The notes: generated by a model not told the origin, from the letters alone. 35,933 nt of DNA from an uncultured beta proteobacterium (GCA_903827075.1 CAIKGX010000158.1:1-35933); one strand, 5' to 3'; positions 1 to 8,787 are shown, counted from the first letter of the stretch. Numbers and translations are program-made.

Positions 1-449
1 CCGGCCGCATGGCAGAAGCGGGCTATTTGAAAAAATTAGGTGCTGCTGAAGTGATCGATCGCGCAGCGTTGTCGGTACCCGGAAAGCCTTTGGCAAAAGA
101 GCGTTGGGCGGCAGTGGTTGATAGTGTTGGTAGTCATACCTTAGCTAACGCCTGCGCGCAAACCAAGAGCGACGGAGCGGTTGCTGCTTGTGGACTAGCT
201 CAAGGAATGGATTTTCCTTCGACAGTAGCTCCATTTATTTTGCGAGGCATTACCTTGTATGGCATTAACAGTGTGACTGTGCCGCGTGCAAAACGAATAG
301 CTGCTTATGAACAACTCAGTGAGTTGGTGGATCTCAAAACTTTAGAAGAAATTTCTCATGAGATTAGCTTGGAAGAGTCAATGAAGTACGCTACAGAATT
401 AATAGCAGGCAATGTGCGTGGCCGTTTAATTGTGAATGTGAATAGATAA
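1..449 (+). CDS. Quinone oxidoreductase YhdH/AcuI family, C-terminal part (5' truncated)
   Basis: The reading frame is open from the left edge of the window, so the N-terminal half of the gene lies outside. The visible part resembles the end of the Rossmann domain and the C-terminal segment of medium-chain zinc-independent dehydrogenases of the YhdH/AcuI type (NADPH-dependent acrylyl-CoA reductase family). Matching features are the stretch around YLKKLGAAEVIDR, then AVVDSVGSHTLANA, then GITLYGINSV, and the ending GRLIVNVN. The ATG at position 9 is internal and is not the true start. Family members are soluble, cytosolic NADPH enzymes; the substrate cannot be told from this fragment. It ends 24 nt before the stop of the facing DUF1289 gene. 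Confidence 0.85.
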   Translation, partial: GRMAEAGYLKKLGAAEVIDRAALSVPGKPLAKERWAAVVDSVGSHTLANACAQTKSDGAVAACGLAQGMDFPSTVAPFILRGITLYGINSVTVPRAKRIAAYEQLSELVDLKTLEEISHEISLEESMKYATELIAGNVRGRLIVNVNR

Positions 450-473
450 AACAATGATAGCTGAGATGGCTTA

Positions 474-647
474 TTAATCTGACTGGGGTTTGCGTGCTTC
501 AAGTTGCGCGCAAACGTTCAGCTTCTCTCTGTTGGAAAATTCAGACCAAGAAGCGATTTCAGAGAGCGTGCGAAAGCAGCCACGACAGTAGCCATTTTCA
601 GGATTCATTTCACACCAATTAATGCAGGGCGATGGAACTGTTGTCAA
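474..647 (-). CDS. DUF1289 small cysteine-rich protein
   Basis: A short protein of about 57 to 66 residues with the DUF1289 signature: PSPCINWCEMNPENGYCRGC followed by an RTLSEIASWS segment. The four cysteines suggest a small metal-binding knuckle. This is inferred from their spacing, and the family has no established function. The frame has no ATG before the domain. TTG codons at 674, 653 and 647 are the possible starts. I chose 647 because an AGG sits 6 nt upstream of it and because this start does not overlap the divergent hydrolase start at 665. DUF1289 genes are common in proteobacteria next to redox or metabolic genes. Confidence 0.75.
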   Translation of the reverse strand: MTTVPSPCINWCEMNPENGYCRGCFRTLSEIASWSEFSNREKLNVCAQLEARKPQSD

Positions 648-664
648 AGTCAACCTAGAAAAAT

Positions 665-1750
665 ATGAATACAAGCAAACCAGCAGATATTACTAATGCC
701 ATCCATTATCCATTAGGTGATGTCTTGCCAGAGGTAGGCAGCGCGATTGAGGTAGCGCCCGGCGTACGTTGGCTAAGGATGCGTTTACCTTTTGCTTTAG
801 ACCATATCAATCTCTGGCTTTTGCGCGATACCATTGAAGGTGTAGAGGGCTGGACGATTGTGGATTGCGGAATTGCAAATGATGAGACTAAAGCTTCTTG
901 GGAGCAAGTATTTTCAACGCAGCTTCAAGGGATGCCGGTATTGCGCGTGATCGTAACGCATATGCATCCTGATCATGTGGGTCTGTCGCAATGGTTGTGC
1001 GAGAAATGGAATGTACCCTTATGGATCTCGATGACCGATTATTTAACGGCGCAGTGGTTGAGTCATAAAGAGGGGGGTGCCGCCATTGGATCGCGTGCAG
1101 GCAGCGGTGGCTCGGCAGATCACTTTCAGAAGCATGGCTTGAGTACGCCAGAAGATTTGGAAAAAATTCGGGGTCGATCAAATTACTATAGCAATATGGT
1201 TCCCGGAATCCCGCGTCAATATCGCCGCATCATAGATGAAGAAATAATATCCATTGGTGGTCGCGATTGGCAAGTCATTATGGGTTATGGGCATGCACCT
1301 GAACATGCGTGTTTATATTGCCAAGAATTAGGCGTATTGATTTCGGGGGATATGGTGTTGCCTCGTATTTCTACCAATGTGAGTGTGTATGATGCTGATC
1401 CTGATGCTGATCCATTGGGCTTATATCTAGATTCTTTGGAGCGACTGAATTGTTTGCCAGCAGAGACCTTTGTATTACCGTCTCATGGAAAACCATTTAC
1501 AGGAATGAGCTTGCGGATTGCGCAATTAAAAGCGCACCACGATGATCGTTTGGCAGAAACTATTGCTGCATGTAAAAAACCGGCACATGCTAGAGAGATT
1601 GTGCCGGTTTTGTTTAAGCGGGAATTAGATATTCACCAAATGACTTTTGCCATGGGTGAGGCTATTGCTCATCTGAATTACCTACTTCGTCGAGGAAAGT
1701 TGAGCCGGCAGCTTTGCGATGACGGGATGTTGCGCTTTTGCGTGGTCTAG
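665..1750 (+). CDS. MBL-fold metallo-hydrolase
   Basis: A 361-residue metallo-beta-lactamase-fold protein. The metal-binding signature HxHxDH is at residues 99-104 (H99, H101, D103, H104). Later ligands can be seen in GYGHAPEHAC, SGDMVLP and LPSHGKPF. Family members are cytosolic dinuclear zinc or iron hydrolases such as glyoxalase II-like thioesterases and lactonases; the substrate is unknown. The C-terminal part (HLNYLLRRGKL, then DGMLRF) looks like the normal end of this subfamily, so the stop at 1750 is probably genuine even though the last 89 nt overlap the opposing PhaM gene. An 11-bp stem at 1576-1611 lies inside this coding sequence and looks like the terminator of that opposing gene. 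Confidence 0.88.
   Translation: MNTSKPADITNAIHYPLGDVLPEVGSAIEVAPGVRWLRMRLPFALDHINLWLLRDTIEGVEGWTIVDCGIANDETKASWEQVFSTQLQGMPVLRVIVTHMHPDHVGLSQWLCEKWNVPLWISMTDYLTAQWLSHKEGGAAIGSRAGSGGSADHFQKHGLSTPEDLEKIRGRSNYYSNMVPGIPRQYRRIIDEEIISIGGRDWQVIMGYGHAPEHACLYCQELGVLISGDMVLPRISTNVSVYDADPDADPLGLYLDSLERLNCLPAETFVLPSHGKPFTGMSLRIAQLKAHHDDRLAETIAACKKPAHAREIVPVLFKRELDIHQMTFAMGEAIAHLNYLLRRGKLSRQLCDDGMLRFCVV
1574..1611 (-). terminator. Intrinsic terminator of the PhaM gene, inside the opposing hydrolase gene
   Basis: Bases 1576-1586 and 1601-1611 form a perfect 11-bp GC-rich stem (AAAACCGGCAC and its complement) around a 14-nt loop. Read on the minus strand the stem is followed at once by a run of six T, which gives a standard rho-independent terminator about 50 nt after the PhaM stop codon. 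On the plus strand the stem is followed by TTTTGTTT, so it might also attenuate the hydrolase mRNA. The sequence codes for KKPAHAREIVPVLF in the hydrolase. Confidence 0.65.
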
Positions 1751-2111
1751 CACGCGTTTTAGGGCTTGATTCTTCGGTTGATCCAGTTGCCGCAGCACTA
1801 GCTGCAGATACTGCATCGCCAAAGGATTTCAGAGCCATCATCGTCGCATGCTGAACTTCTAAACCCTGAATAGTGGATTTAAGGATGTTGAGATTCAGGT
1901 TAAGCCAGTTCTCAACACTCTTTAGGTCTTTGATGCGCTTTTCTAGCTCATCTACATCAAGCCCTGGAAAAGCGGAGCCAAATCCCCCGGAAGCCTTAGA
2001 GGCATCAGTAGTGAAGGGGAATTGCCCAGGCATTTGTCCAGTTGCATTTTGGCCCCACATGGTTTTAAACATTTCAAGGCTTTGGTTGAATTCGGGAATG
2101 GTTCCAAACAT
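1662..2111 (-). CDS. phaM: PhaM-like polyhydroxyalkanoate granule-associated protein
   Basis: A 149-residue protein resembling PhaM of Cupriavidus. The N-terminus MFGTIPEFNQSLEMFKTMWG, the amphipathic helix with VDELEKRIKDLKSVENWLNL and the following STIQGLEVQHATM are the family core. The C-terminal tail from about residue 115 is rich in Lys, Arg, Ser and Thr (KTRARPRKSATSRHRK), as expected for the DNA/nucleoid-binding tail that lets PhaM tether PHB granules to the chromosome and activate PHA synthase. It is shorter than the Cupriavidus protein (about 260 residues, from memory) because the basic tail is short. The ATG at 2111 has GGAG at a good distance. Its last 89 nt overlap the convergent hydrolase gene. 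No other pha gene is in the window. Confidence 0.75.
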   Translation of the reverse strand: MFGTIPEFNQSLEMFKTMWGQNATGQMPGQFPFTTDASKASGGFGSAFPGLDVDELEKRIKDLKSVENWLNLNLNILKSTIQGLEVQHATMMALKSFGDAVSAASAAATGSTEESSPKTRARPRKSATSRHRKAAGSTFLDEVGNSDEQ

Positions 2112-2187
2112 AAGGGGCTCCAGGTTGGATGAAAAGTGGCGTTTGCCAATAGAATAAGGGATTCTAGAGATTAATCCCGGTTAAGCA

Positions 2188-3255
2188 ATGCAATTTAATG
2201 GTTTATCCCAGTCCTATACCCGCGGTCAGGCCCTTCCTGAGCTTTTGAAGCAGCGCATTCTCATTTTGGATGGCGCCATGGGCACGATGATTCAACAGTA
2301 CAAACTGTCTGAGGCTGATTACCGTGGACTGCCAGTGAATACCCGTTTTGCTGATCATCCTAGTGATATCAAGGGCAATAATGAGCTTTTGGTTTTAACC
2401 CAAGCCCAAATTATTAGCAAGATTCATGAGCAGTACCTCGATGCAGGGGCCGACATTATTGAAACCAACACTTTTGGCGCAACCTCAGTTGCACAAGAAG
2501 ACTACAAGATGGCTGGTTTAGCGCGGGAGATGAATATCGTTTCCGCGCAACTTGCTAGAGCTGCTTGCGATAAGTTCAGTACCCCCGAAAAACCACGTTT
2601 TGCAGCTGGTGCAATTGGACCTACACCCAAGACCGCGAGTATTTCACCAGACGTGAATGACCCAGGTGCTCGCAATGTAACTTTTGATGTTTTACGTGCA
2701 TCTTATCGTGAGCAGATAGAAGGGCTCTTTGCTGGTGGGGTTGATTTATTTTTAGTTGAAACGATTTTTGACACCCTCAATGCCAAAGCAGCTTTATTTG
2801 CTCTGGATGAATTTTTTGAAGAGACTGGTGAGCGTTTGCCAGTCATGATTTCCGGAACAGTTACGGATGCCTCCGGACGTATCCTGTCAGGGCAGACTGT
2901 TGAGGCCTTTTGGAATAGTCTGCGCCATATCAAGCCACTTACGTTTGGATTGAACTGTGCCTTAGGCGCTGCTCTGATGCGCCCTTATATCGCAGAGCTT
3001 GCTCGTATTTGTGATGCTGCAGTTTCTTGTTATCCCAATGCGGGCTTGCCTAATCCTATGAGTGATACGGGCTTTGATGAAACTCCAGAAATTACTTCTA
3101 GTTTGGTAGATGGCTTTGCTAAAGACGGCCTAGTCAATTTGGTTGGTGGTTGTTGTGGAACTACGCCAGACCATATTCGGGCGATTGCCAATGCAGTTGC
3201 TAAGCGTAAGCCCCGTGCTTTTTATCGTGAAGATACTAATGAGGTATCAGCATGA
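2188..3255 (+). CDS. metH: Methionine synthase, homocysteine-binding subunit (split MetH, N-terminal part)
   Basis: A 355-residue homocysteine S-methyltransferase domain that corresponds to the first module of cobalamin-dependent MetH. It starts with LILDGAMGTMIQ. The three zinc-thiolate cysteines that activate homocysteine are present as C257 (GLNCALGA) and C322/C323 (GGCCGTTPDHI). The protein ends just after this module, and the rest of MetH is the next gene, whose ATG overlaps this stop by 4 nt (ATGA at 3252-3255). This implies translational coupling of the two polypeptides. The split is known in Burkholderiales. The start at 2188 has only a weak ribosome-binding site, and the 76-nt gap to the divergent PhaM gene is too short for a cobalamin riboswitch. 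Confidence 0.93.
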   Translation: MQFNGLSQSYTRGQALPELLKQRILILDGAMGTMIQQYKLSEADYRGLPVNTRFADHPSDIKGNNELLVLTQAQIISKIHEQYLDAGADIIETNTFGATSVAQEDYKMAGLAREMNIVSAQLARAACDKFSTPEKPRFAAGAIGPTPKTASISPDVNDPGARNVTFDVLRASYREQIEGLFAGGVDLFLVETIFDTLNAKAALFALDEFFEETGERLPVMISGTVTDASGRILSGQTVEAFWNSLRHIKPLTFGLNCALGAALMRPYIAELARICDAAVSCYPNAGLPNPMSDTGFDETPEITSSLVDGFAKDGLVNLVGGCCGTTPDHIRAIANAVAKRKPRAFYREDTNEVSA

Positions 3256-5993
3256 GCAAGAAAGCGATGCCTCCAATGAAGCTCTCGGGCTTAGAGCCTT
3301 TCAATGTCACGGCAGATGTTGGATTTGTGAACATCGGTGAGCGTACGAATGTCACCGGTTCAAAAGCATTCTCCCGCATGATTTTGAATAATCAATTTGA
3401 CGATGCGTTAGTTGTTGCTCGTCAGCAGGTGGAGAATGGTGCACAGGTCATCGATATCAATATGGATGAAGCGATGTTGGATTCTGAGGCGGCAATGGTG
3501 CGCTTTTTAAATCTGATTGCTTCTGAGCCAGATATCGCGCGCGTTCCAATCATGATCGATTCCTCCAAGTGGAGCGTGATCGAGGCTGGCCTGAAATGCG
3601 TTCAAGGTAAGCCGATTGTGAATTCAATCTCCTTAAAAGAGGGTGAAGAGCCTTTCAGAAAACAAGCACGTTTGATTCGTCGTTATGGCGCTGCAAGTGT
3701 AGTGATGGCATTTGATGAAGCAGGTCAAGCCGATACCTTCAAACGTAAAACTGAAATCTGTCAGCGTTGCTACGAAATTCTTGTGAATGAAATTGGCTTT
3801 CCTGCTGAAGATATTATTTTTGACCCCAATATCTTTGCAATCGCAACGGGCATTGAAGAGCACGATAACTATGCCGTAGATTTTATTAATGCTACGCGTT
3901 GGATTAAAGAAAATCTTCCCGGCGCTAAAGTCAGCGGTGGCGTATCGAACGTCAGCTTCTCATTCCGCGGTAATGATCGCGTTCGCGAGGCTATTCATAC
4001 TGTGTTCCTGTATCACGCTATCCAGGCAGGCATGGATATGGGTATTGTGAATGCCGGTCAGTTAGGTGTTTATGCCGATTTGGATGCAGAGTTGCGTGAG
4101 CGTGTTGAAGATGTCGTGCTCAACCGCTTTAAAGAAAAAGACGGTAAGACGCCTACAGAACGTTTGCTTGATATTGCCGACCAATTTAAAGGTGGTGGCG
4201 CAAAGCAGCTCGAAAATTTAGCTTGGCGTGAAGCACCAGTGCGTGAGCGTTTAACCCATGCATTAGTGCATGGCATCACCACATTTATTGAAGAAGATAC
4301 AGAAGAATTGCGCGCCCAAATTATGGGTGATGGCGGTAGACCTATTGAGGTGATCGAAGGCCCGCTAATGGATGGCATGAATGTCGTTGGAGATTTATTT
4401 GGTGAGGGGAAAATGTTCCTGCCACAAGTAGTCAAGAGCGCGCGCGTGATGAAGCAAGCAGTGGCGATTTTGATTCCTTATATTGAAGAAGAAAAGCGTT
4501 TACACATTGCCGCTGGCGGAGAAGCAAAGGCCAAGGGCAAGATTGTTATGGCCACTGTTAAGGGTGACGTGCACGATATTGGTAAGAATATTGTTACCGT
4601 GGTCTTGCAATGTAATAACTTTGAAGTCGCCAATATGGGTGTCATGGTTCCTTGTGCAGAAATTCTGAAGAGAGCCAAAGAAGAGAAGGCGGATATCGTT
4701 GGCCTGTCTGGTTTGATTACCCCATCTCTTGAAGAGATGACTTATGTGGCTCAAGAGATGCAGCGCGATGATTATTTCCGTGAGCGACAAATTCCATTGA
4801 TGATTGGTGGTGCAACAACTTCGCGTGTACATACTGCTGTGAAAATTGCGCCTCACTATGATGGCCCAGTAGTCTATGTGCCTGATGCTTCACGTTCTGT
4901 TTCAGTAGCATCCAGTTTGTTATCAGATGAGAGTGCCAAGAAATTTATTCAAGATCTTCGTGATGACTATGTGCGCATTCGTGAGCAGCATGCAAATAAG
5001 AAGGCCGCCCCAACCATTTCTTTAGAGGCAGCCCGCAAAAATCGGGAATTGATTGATTGGTCTGCTTATGTGCCTGAGAAGCCGAAATTTATTGGTCGTC
5101 GGATCTTTAAGAATTTCGCCTTAAGCGATATTGCCCATTACATTGATTGGACCCCATTTTTCCAGACCTGGGATTTAGCCGGTAAATTCCCAGCAATCTT
5201 AGATGACGAGGTGGTAGGTATTGAGGCGCGCAAAGTATTTGAAGATGCAAAGGCATTATTGGATAAGTTGATTAAAGGCCAGTGGATACAAGCCGATGCA
5301 GTTGTTGCTTTTTATCCTGCTAATACTGTAGGTGACGATATCGTGCTCTATACCGATGAATCACGCGACCACCCTTTATTTGTATGGCATAACCTGCGGC
5401 AGCAAGCCGAACGTCCGGTAATCGATGGTGTACGTCGTCCGAATCGTTGCTTGGCCGATTATGTTGCACCTAAGGATTCTGGTGTAGCTGATTACTTGGG
5501 CTGCTTTGCCGTCACAACCGGTCATGGTGTTGAAAAGAAGGTGGAAGAGTTCCAGGCTAAGCATGATGACTACAGTGCGATTATGTTGAAGGCTTTAGCA
5601 GATCGTTTGGCGGAAGCCTTTGCTGAACTGATGCATCATCGTGTGCGGACCGATCTGTGGGGTTATGCCACCGATGAGATTTTGACCAATGAACAAATGG
5701 TGAATGAAGAATACCGCGGCATTCGTCCAGCCCCTGGTTACCCAGCATGCCCTGCTCATGAAGTGAAAGAGGATTTACTGAGGGTAATTGGGTCAGAGGA
5801 CATTGGTATGACTTTGACTGAATCCATGGCCATGAACCCTGCCTCTAGTGTCAGCGGTTTCTATTTAGCCCATCCAGACGCACGTTATTTCAATGTAGGT
5901 AAGGTCTCAACAGATCAGGTGGAGGATTTAGCTGTACGCCGAGGGCAATCAATTGATGATGTGCGCCGTCAATTAGCTAGCTCAATCGACTAA
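3252..5993 (+). CDS. metH: Methionine synthase, folate/cobalamin/activation subunit (split MetH, C-terminal part)
   Basis: A 913-residue protein with the remaining MetH modules in order: the pterin-binding barrel (FVNIGERTNVTGSKAF at the N-terminus, to about residue 290), the cobalamin cap helices (MDGMNVVGDLFGEGKMFLPQ, about 370-410), the B12-binding Rossmann domain with D439-V-H-D-I-G444 where H441 is the lower axial cobalt ligand, and the SAM-binding reactivation domain (about 590-913) with RPAPGYPACP. It transfers methyl from methyltetrahydrofolate through cobalamin to homocysteine held by the upstream subunit, and reactivates oxidised cobalamin with SAM and a flavodoxin-type donor. It is translationally coupled to the upstream gene. 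All expected motifs are intact. Confidence 0.95.
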   Translation: MSKKAMPPMKLSGLEPFNVTADVGFVNIGERTNVTGSKAFSRMILNNQFDDALVVARQQVENGAQVIDINMDEAMLDSEAAMVRFLNLIASEPDIARVPIMIDSSKWSVIEAGLKCVQGKPIVNSISLKEGEEPFRKQARLIRRYGAASVVMAFDEAGQADTFKRKTEICQRCYEILVNEIGFPAEDIIFDPNIFAIATGIEEHDNYAVDFINATRWIKENLPGAKVSGGVSNVSFSFRGNDRVREAIHTVFLYHAIQAGMDMGIVNAGQLGVYADLDAELRERVEDVVLNRFKEKDGKTPTERLLDIADQFKGGGAKQLENLAWREAPVRERLTHALVHGITTFIEEDTEELRAQIMGDGGRPIEVIEGPLMDGMNVVGDLFGEGKMFLPQVVKSARVMKQAVAILIPYIEEEKRLHIAAGGEAKAKGKIVMATVKGDVHDIGKNIVTVVLQCNNFEVANMGVMVPCAEILKRAKEEKADIVGLSGLITPSLEEMTYVAQEMQRDDYFRERQIPLMIGGATTSRVHTAVKIAPHYDGPVVYVPDASRSVSVASSLLSDESAKKFIQDLRDDYVRIREQHANKKAAPTISLEAARKNRELIDWSAYVPEKPKFIGRRIFKNFALSDIAHYIDWTPFFQTWDLAGKFPAILDDEVVGIEARKVFEDAKALLDKLIKGQWIQADAVVAFYPANTVGDDIVLYTDESRDHPLFVWHNLRQQAERPVIDGVRRPNRCLADYVAPKDSGVADYLGCFAVTTGHGVEKKVEEFQAKHDDYSAIMLKALADRLAEAFAELMHHRVRTDLWGYATDEILTNEQMVNEEYRGIRPAPGYPACPAHEVKEDLLRVIGSEDIGMTLTESMAMNPASSVSGFYLAHPDARYFNVGKVSTDQVEDLAVRRGQSIDDVRRQLASSID

Positions 5994-6008
5994 ATACTTT
6001 GGTTGATG

Positions 6009-6032
6009 ATGTGGGGCCTAAACGCCCCACAT
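6009..6032. terminator. Hairpin between convergent metH and DUF1840 genes
   Basis: A perfect 9-bp stem (ATGTGGGGC at 6009-6017 with its complement at 6024-6032) and a 6-nt loop that contains the DUF1840 stop codon. It sits 16 nt after the metH stop, so it could end both convergent transcripts. Neither side carries a T-run, so it is at best an atypical terminator or an mRNA 3'-end stabiliser. Confidence 0.4.
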
Positions 6033-6335
6033 GACAGGCTCATCCTTAGCATTAGCTTGTTTCATGAGTTCTAAGAATGGGTAGGCCCTTTGCCCAAGTC
6101 TATCGGCTAATTTGGGCCTCTCTGCTGCCTCATCACCCGACTCTTTGGCTTGGGCACGCTCTTTTAAGTCTTTCAGAATAGCGGTCTCTAGGGTGATGAT
6201 GAGGCTTGGCAGTTGCTCTACCGTGAAAATACCTCTGGGCTCTAAAGGGCGAGCCAAAATATCAAATATCCGTTTGGTCAGATCAGCCAGCATGATGACG
6301 TCTGGACCCGCTTTTGAGCGAAATTGATAGATCAT
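6018..6335 (-). CDS. DUF1840 domain-containing protein
   Basis: A 105-residue soluble protein that matches DUF1840, a small betaproteobacterial family of unknown function. Recognisable parts are MIYQFRSKAGPDVIML at the start, the helix around DILARPLEPRGIFTVEQLP, and a C-terminal LGQRAYPFLELMKQA segment. No membrane segment or catalytic motif is visible. The ATG at 6335 is the only sensible start. It converges on metH and its start lies 35 nt from that of argS, so the two divergent genes share a very short promoter region. Confidence 0.8.
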   Translation of the reverse strand: MIYQFRSKAGPDVIMLADLTKRIFDILARPLEPRGIFTVEQLPSLIITLETAILKDLKERAQAKESGDEAAERPKLADRLGQRAYPFLELMKQANAKDEPVMWGV

Positions 6336-6370
6336 TTCCGTAGCTTACCACCTGATAAACTCACTTATCT

Positions 6371-8116
6371 ATGTTGTTAACTAATAAAAATCGTTTAATT
6401 GAAATGTTGGGTGCCGCCCTTCAGGTCATCGCTCACGAGCGTGGCTTAGGCGAAGCACCGCAGCCCCGCTTGGAGCGCCCAAAAGCAGTGGATCATGGGG
6501 ACGTTGCTTGCAATATTGCCCTTCAGCTTTCTAAGGCATGGAAGCTCAATCCTAGAGAATTGGCGCAAGCCTTGGTTGAGCGCTTGCAACAAGAGCCTGG
6601 TTTTGCCGATCTGATTGCATCCTGCGAAATTGCTGGCCCTGGATTTATTAACTTTCGCCTGAGCAACGCAGCTAAAACAACAGTTATTCAAGAGATTTTG
6701 TCCGCAGGTACCCAGTATGGACTCTTAGCCCCAGGCACAGGTCCGGTTGCTAGTGCGATGATTGAATTTGTGTCCGCCAATCCCACTGGGCCCCTGCATG
6801 TCGGCCATGGTCGTCAAGCTGCCTTGGGGGATGCGTTGGCAAATTTGCTCGCTACCCAGGGGATCAAAGTCCATCGTGAGTTTTATTACAACGATGCGGG
6901 CGTACAGATCGCTAATCTAGCCTTGTCAGTAGAGGCCCGCTTGAGTGGTTTGAAACCAGGTGATGCTACCTGGCCGGAAAATGCTTACAACGGTGAATAC
7001 ATTGCTGAAATTGCCGCTGCTTTTAAGGGTTCCACCCAATTCCGCGGGGACTTATCCGCATCGGAAAAGATGGAGGCCATTCGCCAGTTTGCCGTAGCTT
7101 ACCTGCGCAATGAACAGGATATTGATTTAAAAACCTTTGGTGTGAAATTTGATTGCTATTACCTGGAGTCTTCTTTGTATACCGATGGAAGTGTTGCTCA
7201 AATAGTTCAAGATTTACAGAGTATCGGTAAAACCTATGAGGGCGATGGTGCACTTTGGTTAAAAACAACCGATGACGGCGATGATAAAGATCGCGTGATG
7301 CGCAAGTCTGATGGGAGCTTCACTTACTTTGTTCCTGATGTGGCGTATCACGCCAGCAAATGGCAGCGTGGTTTTGAGAAGGTGATCAATGTGCAGGGTA
7401 GCGATCACCACGGTACGATTGCTCGCGTTCGCTCTGGCCTTCAAGGCGTGGCACAAAAGCGCGGCTGGGATATTCCTAAAACTTTCCCCGAATATGTATT
7501 GCATAAGATGGTGACTGTGATGCGTCATGGTGAAGAGGTAAAAATCTCTAAGCGTGCCGGATCATATGTAACGGTACGTGATTTAGTGGAATGGTCTGGT
7601 GGTGTTACTCCAGAGATGACTACAGAAGAGCGCGAGCTTTCATTACAGCGAGGCCGTGATGCGGTACGTTTCTTTTTAATCTCTCGTAAGGCAGATACCG
7701 AGTTTGTCTTTGATATTGATTTGGCTCTACAGCAAAATGACGAGAACCCTGTGTTCTATGTTCAATATGCTCATGCACGGATTTGCTCTATCTTGACCCA
7801 ATGGGGCGGTCAAGATGGGGATCTGAAATCAGCCGACCTATCTTTATTGCAAAGCAAGGCCTCTGATCATTTATTGCGCCGCTTGGCTGAATATCCTGAA
7901 GTCTTGACTGATGCAGCCGCAGAGCTCGCACCCCATGCTTTAGCGTTTTATTTGCGTGATTTGGCGGGAGATTTCCATACCTTCTATAACGCGGATCGAG
8001 TGTTGGTTGATGATCTAGCCCTGAAATTAGCGCGTTTAGCTTTGCTCTTAGCCACTCGCCAAGTGCTTGAAAATGGTTTAAAACTATTAGGTGTATCCGC
8101 ACCCGCTAAGATGTGA
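6371..8116 (+). CDS. argS: Arginyl-tRNA synthetase
   Basis: A 581-residue class I aminoacyl-tRNA synthetase charging tRNA-Arg with arginine in the cytosol. The HIGH-type motif is HVGH at residues 143-146 inside SANPTGPLHVGHGRQ. The KMSKS-type loop is KISK at 391-394 followed by RAGSYVTV. The N-terminal arginyl-tRNA recognition (Add-1) domain covers about residues 1-110. The C-terminal anticodon-binding domain ends in GLKLLGVSAPAKM, the usual ending with Met as last residue. Length is normal. The start at 6371 fits the family N-terminus, although its ribosome-binding site is poor. It probably begins a transcription unit with the SPOR gene 53 nt downstream and dsbA. Confidence 0.97.
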   Translation: MLLTNKNRLIEMLGAALQVIAHERGLGEAPQPRLERPKAVDHGDVACNIALQLSKAWKLNPRELAQALVERLQQEPGFADLIASCEIAGPGFINFRLSNAAKTTVIQEILSAGTQYGLLAPGTGPVASAMIEFVSANPTGPLHVGHGRQAALGDALANLLATQGIKVHREFYYNDAGVQIANLALSVEARLSGLKPGDATWPENAYNGEYIAEIAAAFKGSTQFRGDLSASEKMEAIRQFAVAYLRNEQDIDLKTFGVKFDCYYLESSLYTDGSVAQIVQDLQSIGKTYEGDGALWLKTTDDGDDKDRVMRKSDGSFTYFVPDVAYHASKWQRGFEKVINVQGSDHHGTIARVRSGLQGVAQKRGWDIPKTFPEYVLHKMVTVMRHGEEVKISKRAGSYVTVRDLVEWSGGVTPEMTTEERELSLQRGRDAVRFFLISRKADTEFVFDIDLALQQNDENPVFYVQYAHARICSILTQWGGQDGDLKSADLSLLQSKASDHLLRRLAEYPEVLTDAAAELAPHALAFYLRDLAGDFHTFYNADRVLVDDLALKLARLALLLATRQVLENGLKLLGVSAPAKM

Positions 8117-8169
8117 TGTATGGGTCTGCAGCAAACAGGTAAAAAGCAAATAGGCAGGATCGGGACAAG

Positions 8170-8787
8170 ATGAAAAAAACGAATCAAAAAACCAGCTTCA
8201 TTCAGCGAGAAAATGCTTCTAGTCCTGAGTACGGTGGGACTATTCTCGGATTCATTTTGGGTTTGGGTGTGGGTTTGGGCGTTGCTTTCCTTATTGCCTT
8301 TTACCTCTCTAAAAATACACCCCAAGAGCGCCCTGGAATGAGGGCGCCCAATCTACCTTTAACTATTAAGCCGGGACCCGCTCCAGCTGAAGGTGAAACC
8401 GCTGCCCCAGTTGAACCTTTAGATTTGAATAAGCCCCTACAAGGTAAGTCATCCGCTCCATCTGCAGCAGCAGATCCTATTGGTGATTTGGCCAATGGCA
8501 AGAAGCCCTCTGAGACATCTGCTACGACAGCACCTGCTACTAAATCGGATGCAATCTATTTCTTGCAGGTGGGTGCATTTGTGAAGCGCCCTGATGCCGA
8601 TGCACAGAAAGCGAGCTTAGCCATTCAGGGAATTCAGTCACAATTAAGTGAAGTCACCAGTGAAGGCAATACGCTTTGGCGTGTTCGTGTAGGACCGTTC
8701 AATAGTGTTGAAGAAAGCAATCCTGTGCGCGATAAGTTAAATGGCATGGGAATCAAACCAACCGTGATTAAATCTAGCAAATCATGA
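8170..8787 (+). CDS. SPOR domain-containing membrane protein
   Basis: A 205-residue bitopic membrane protein. A short cytoplasmic N-terminus is followed by one glycine-rich membrane helix at about residues 22-45 (ILGFILGLGVGLGVAFLIAF), a Pro/Ala-rich periplasmic linker at about 55-115, and a C-terminal SPOR domain from about 125 (IYFLQVGAFVKRPDADAQ through LWRVRVGPF to the end). SPOR domains bind denuded glycan strands of septal peptidoglycan, so a cell-division or envelope role like FtsN/DedD is likely; the exact role is unknown. The stop overlaps the dsbA start by 4 nt (ATGA), so the two are co-translated. Confidence 0.9.
   Translation: MKKTNQKTSFIQRENASSPEYGGTILGFILGLGVGLGVAFLIAFYLSKNTPQERPGMRAPNLPLTIKPGPAPAEGETAAPVEPLDLNKPLQGKSSAPSAAADPIGDLANGKKPSETSATTAPATKSDAIYFLQVGAFVKRPDADAQKASLAIQGIQSQLSEVTSEGNTLWRVRVGPFNSVEESNPVRDKLNGMGIKPTVIKSSKS

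Noticed and set aside
1391..1414. Two tandem 12-nt repeats in the MBL hydrolase gene
   Set aside because: They encode a DADP repeat in a loop where related proteins have similar Asp/Pro residues. Only two copies exist, so there is no sign of a functional repeat.
2158..2178. Short inverted repeat GGGATT/AATCCC before metH as a riboswitch or operator
   Set aside because: Only 6 bp of pairing, no conserved cobalamin- or SAM-riboswitch elements, and the gap is too short for one.
7259..7528. Long antisense open frames within argS, metH, amtB and other genes
   Set aside because: They lie opposite strongly conserved coding sequence, have no ribosome-binding site or family features, and follow the codon bias of the real gene.
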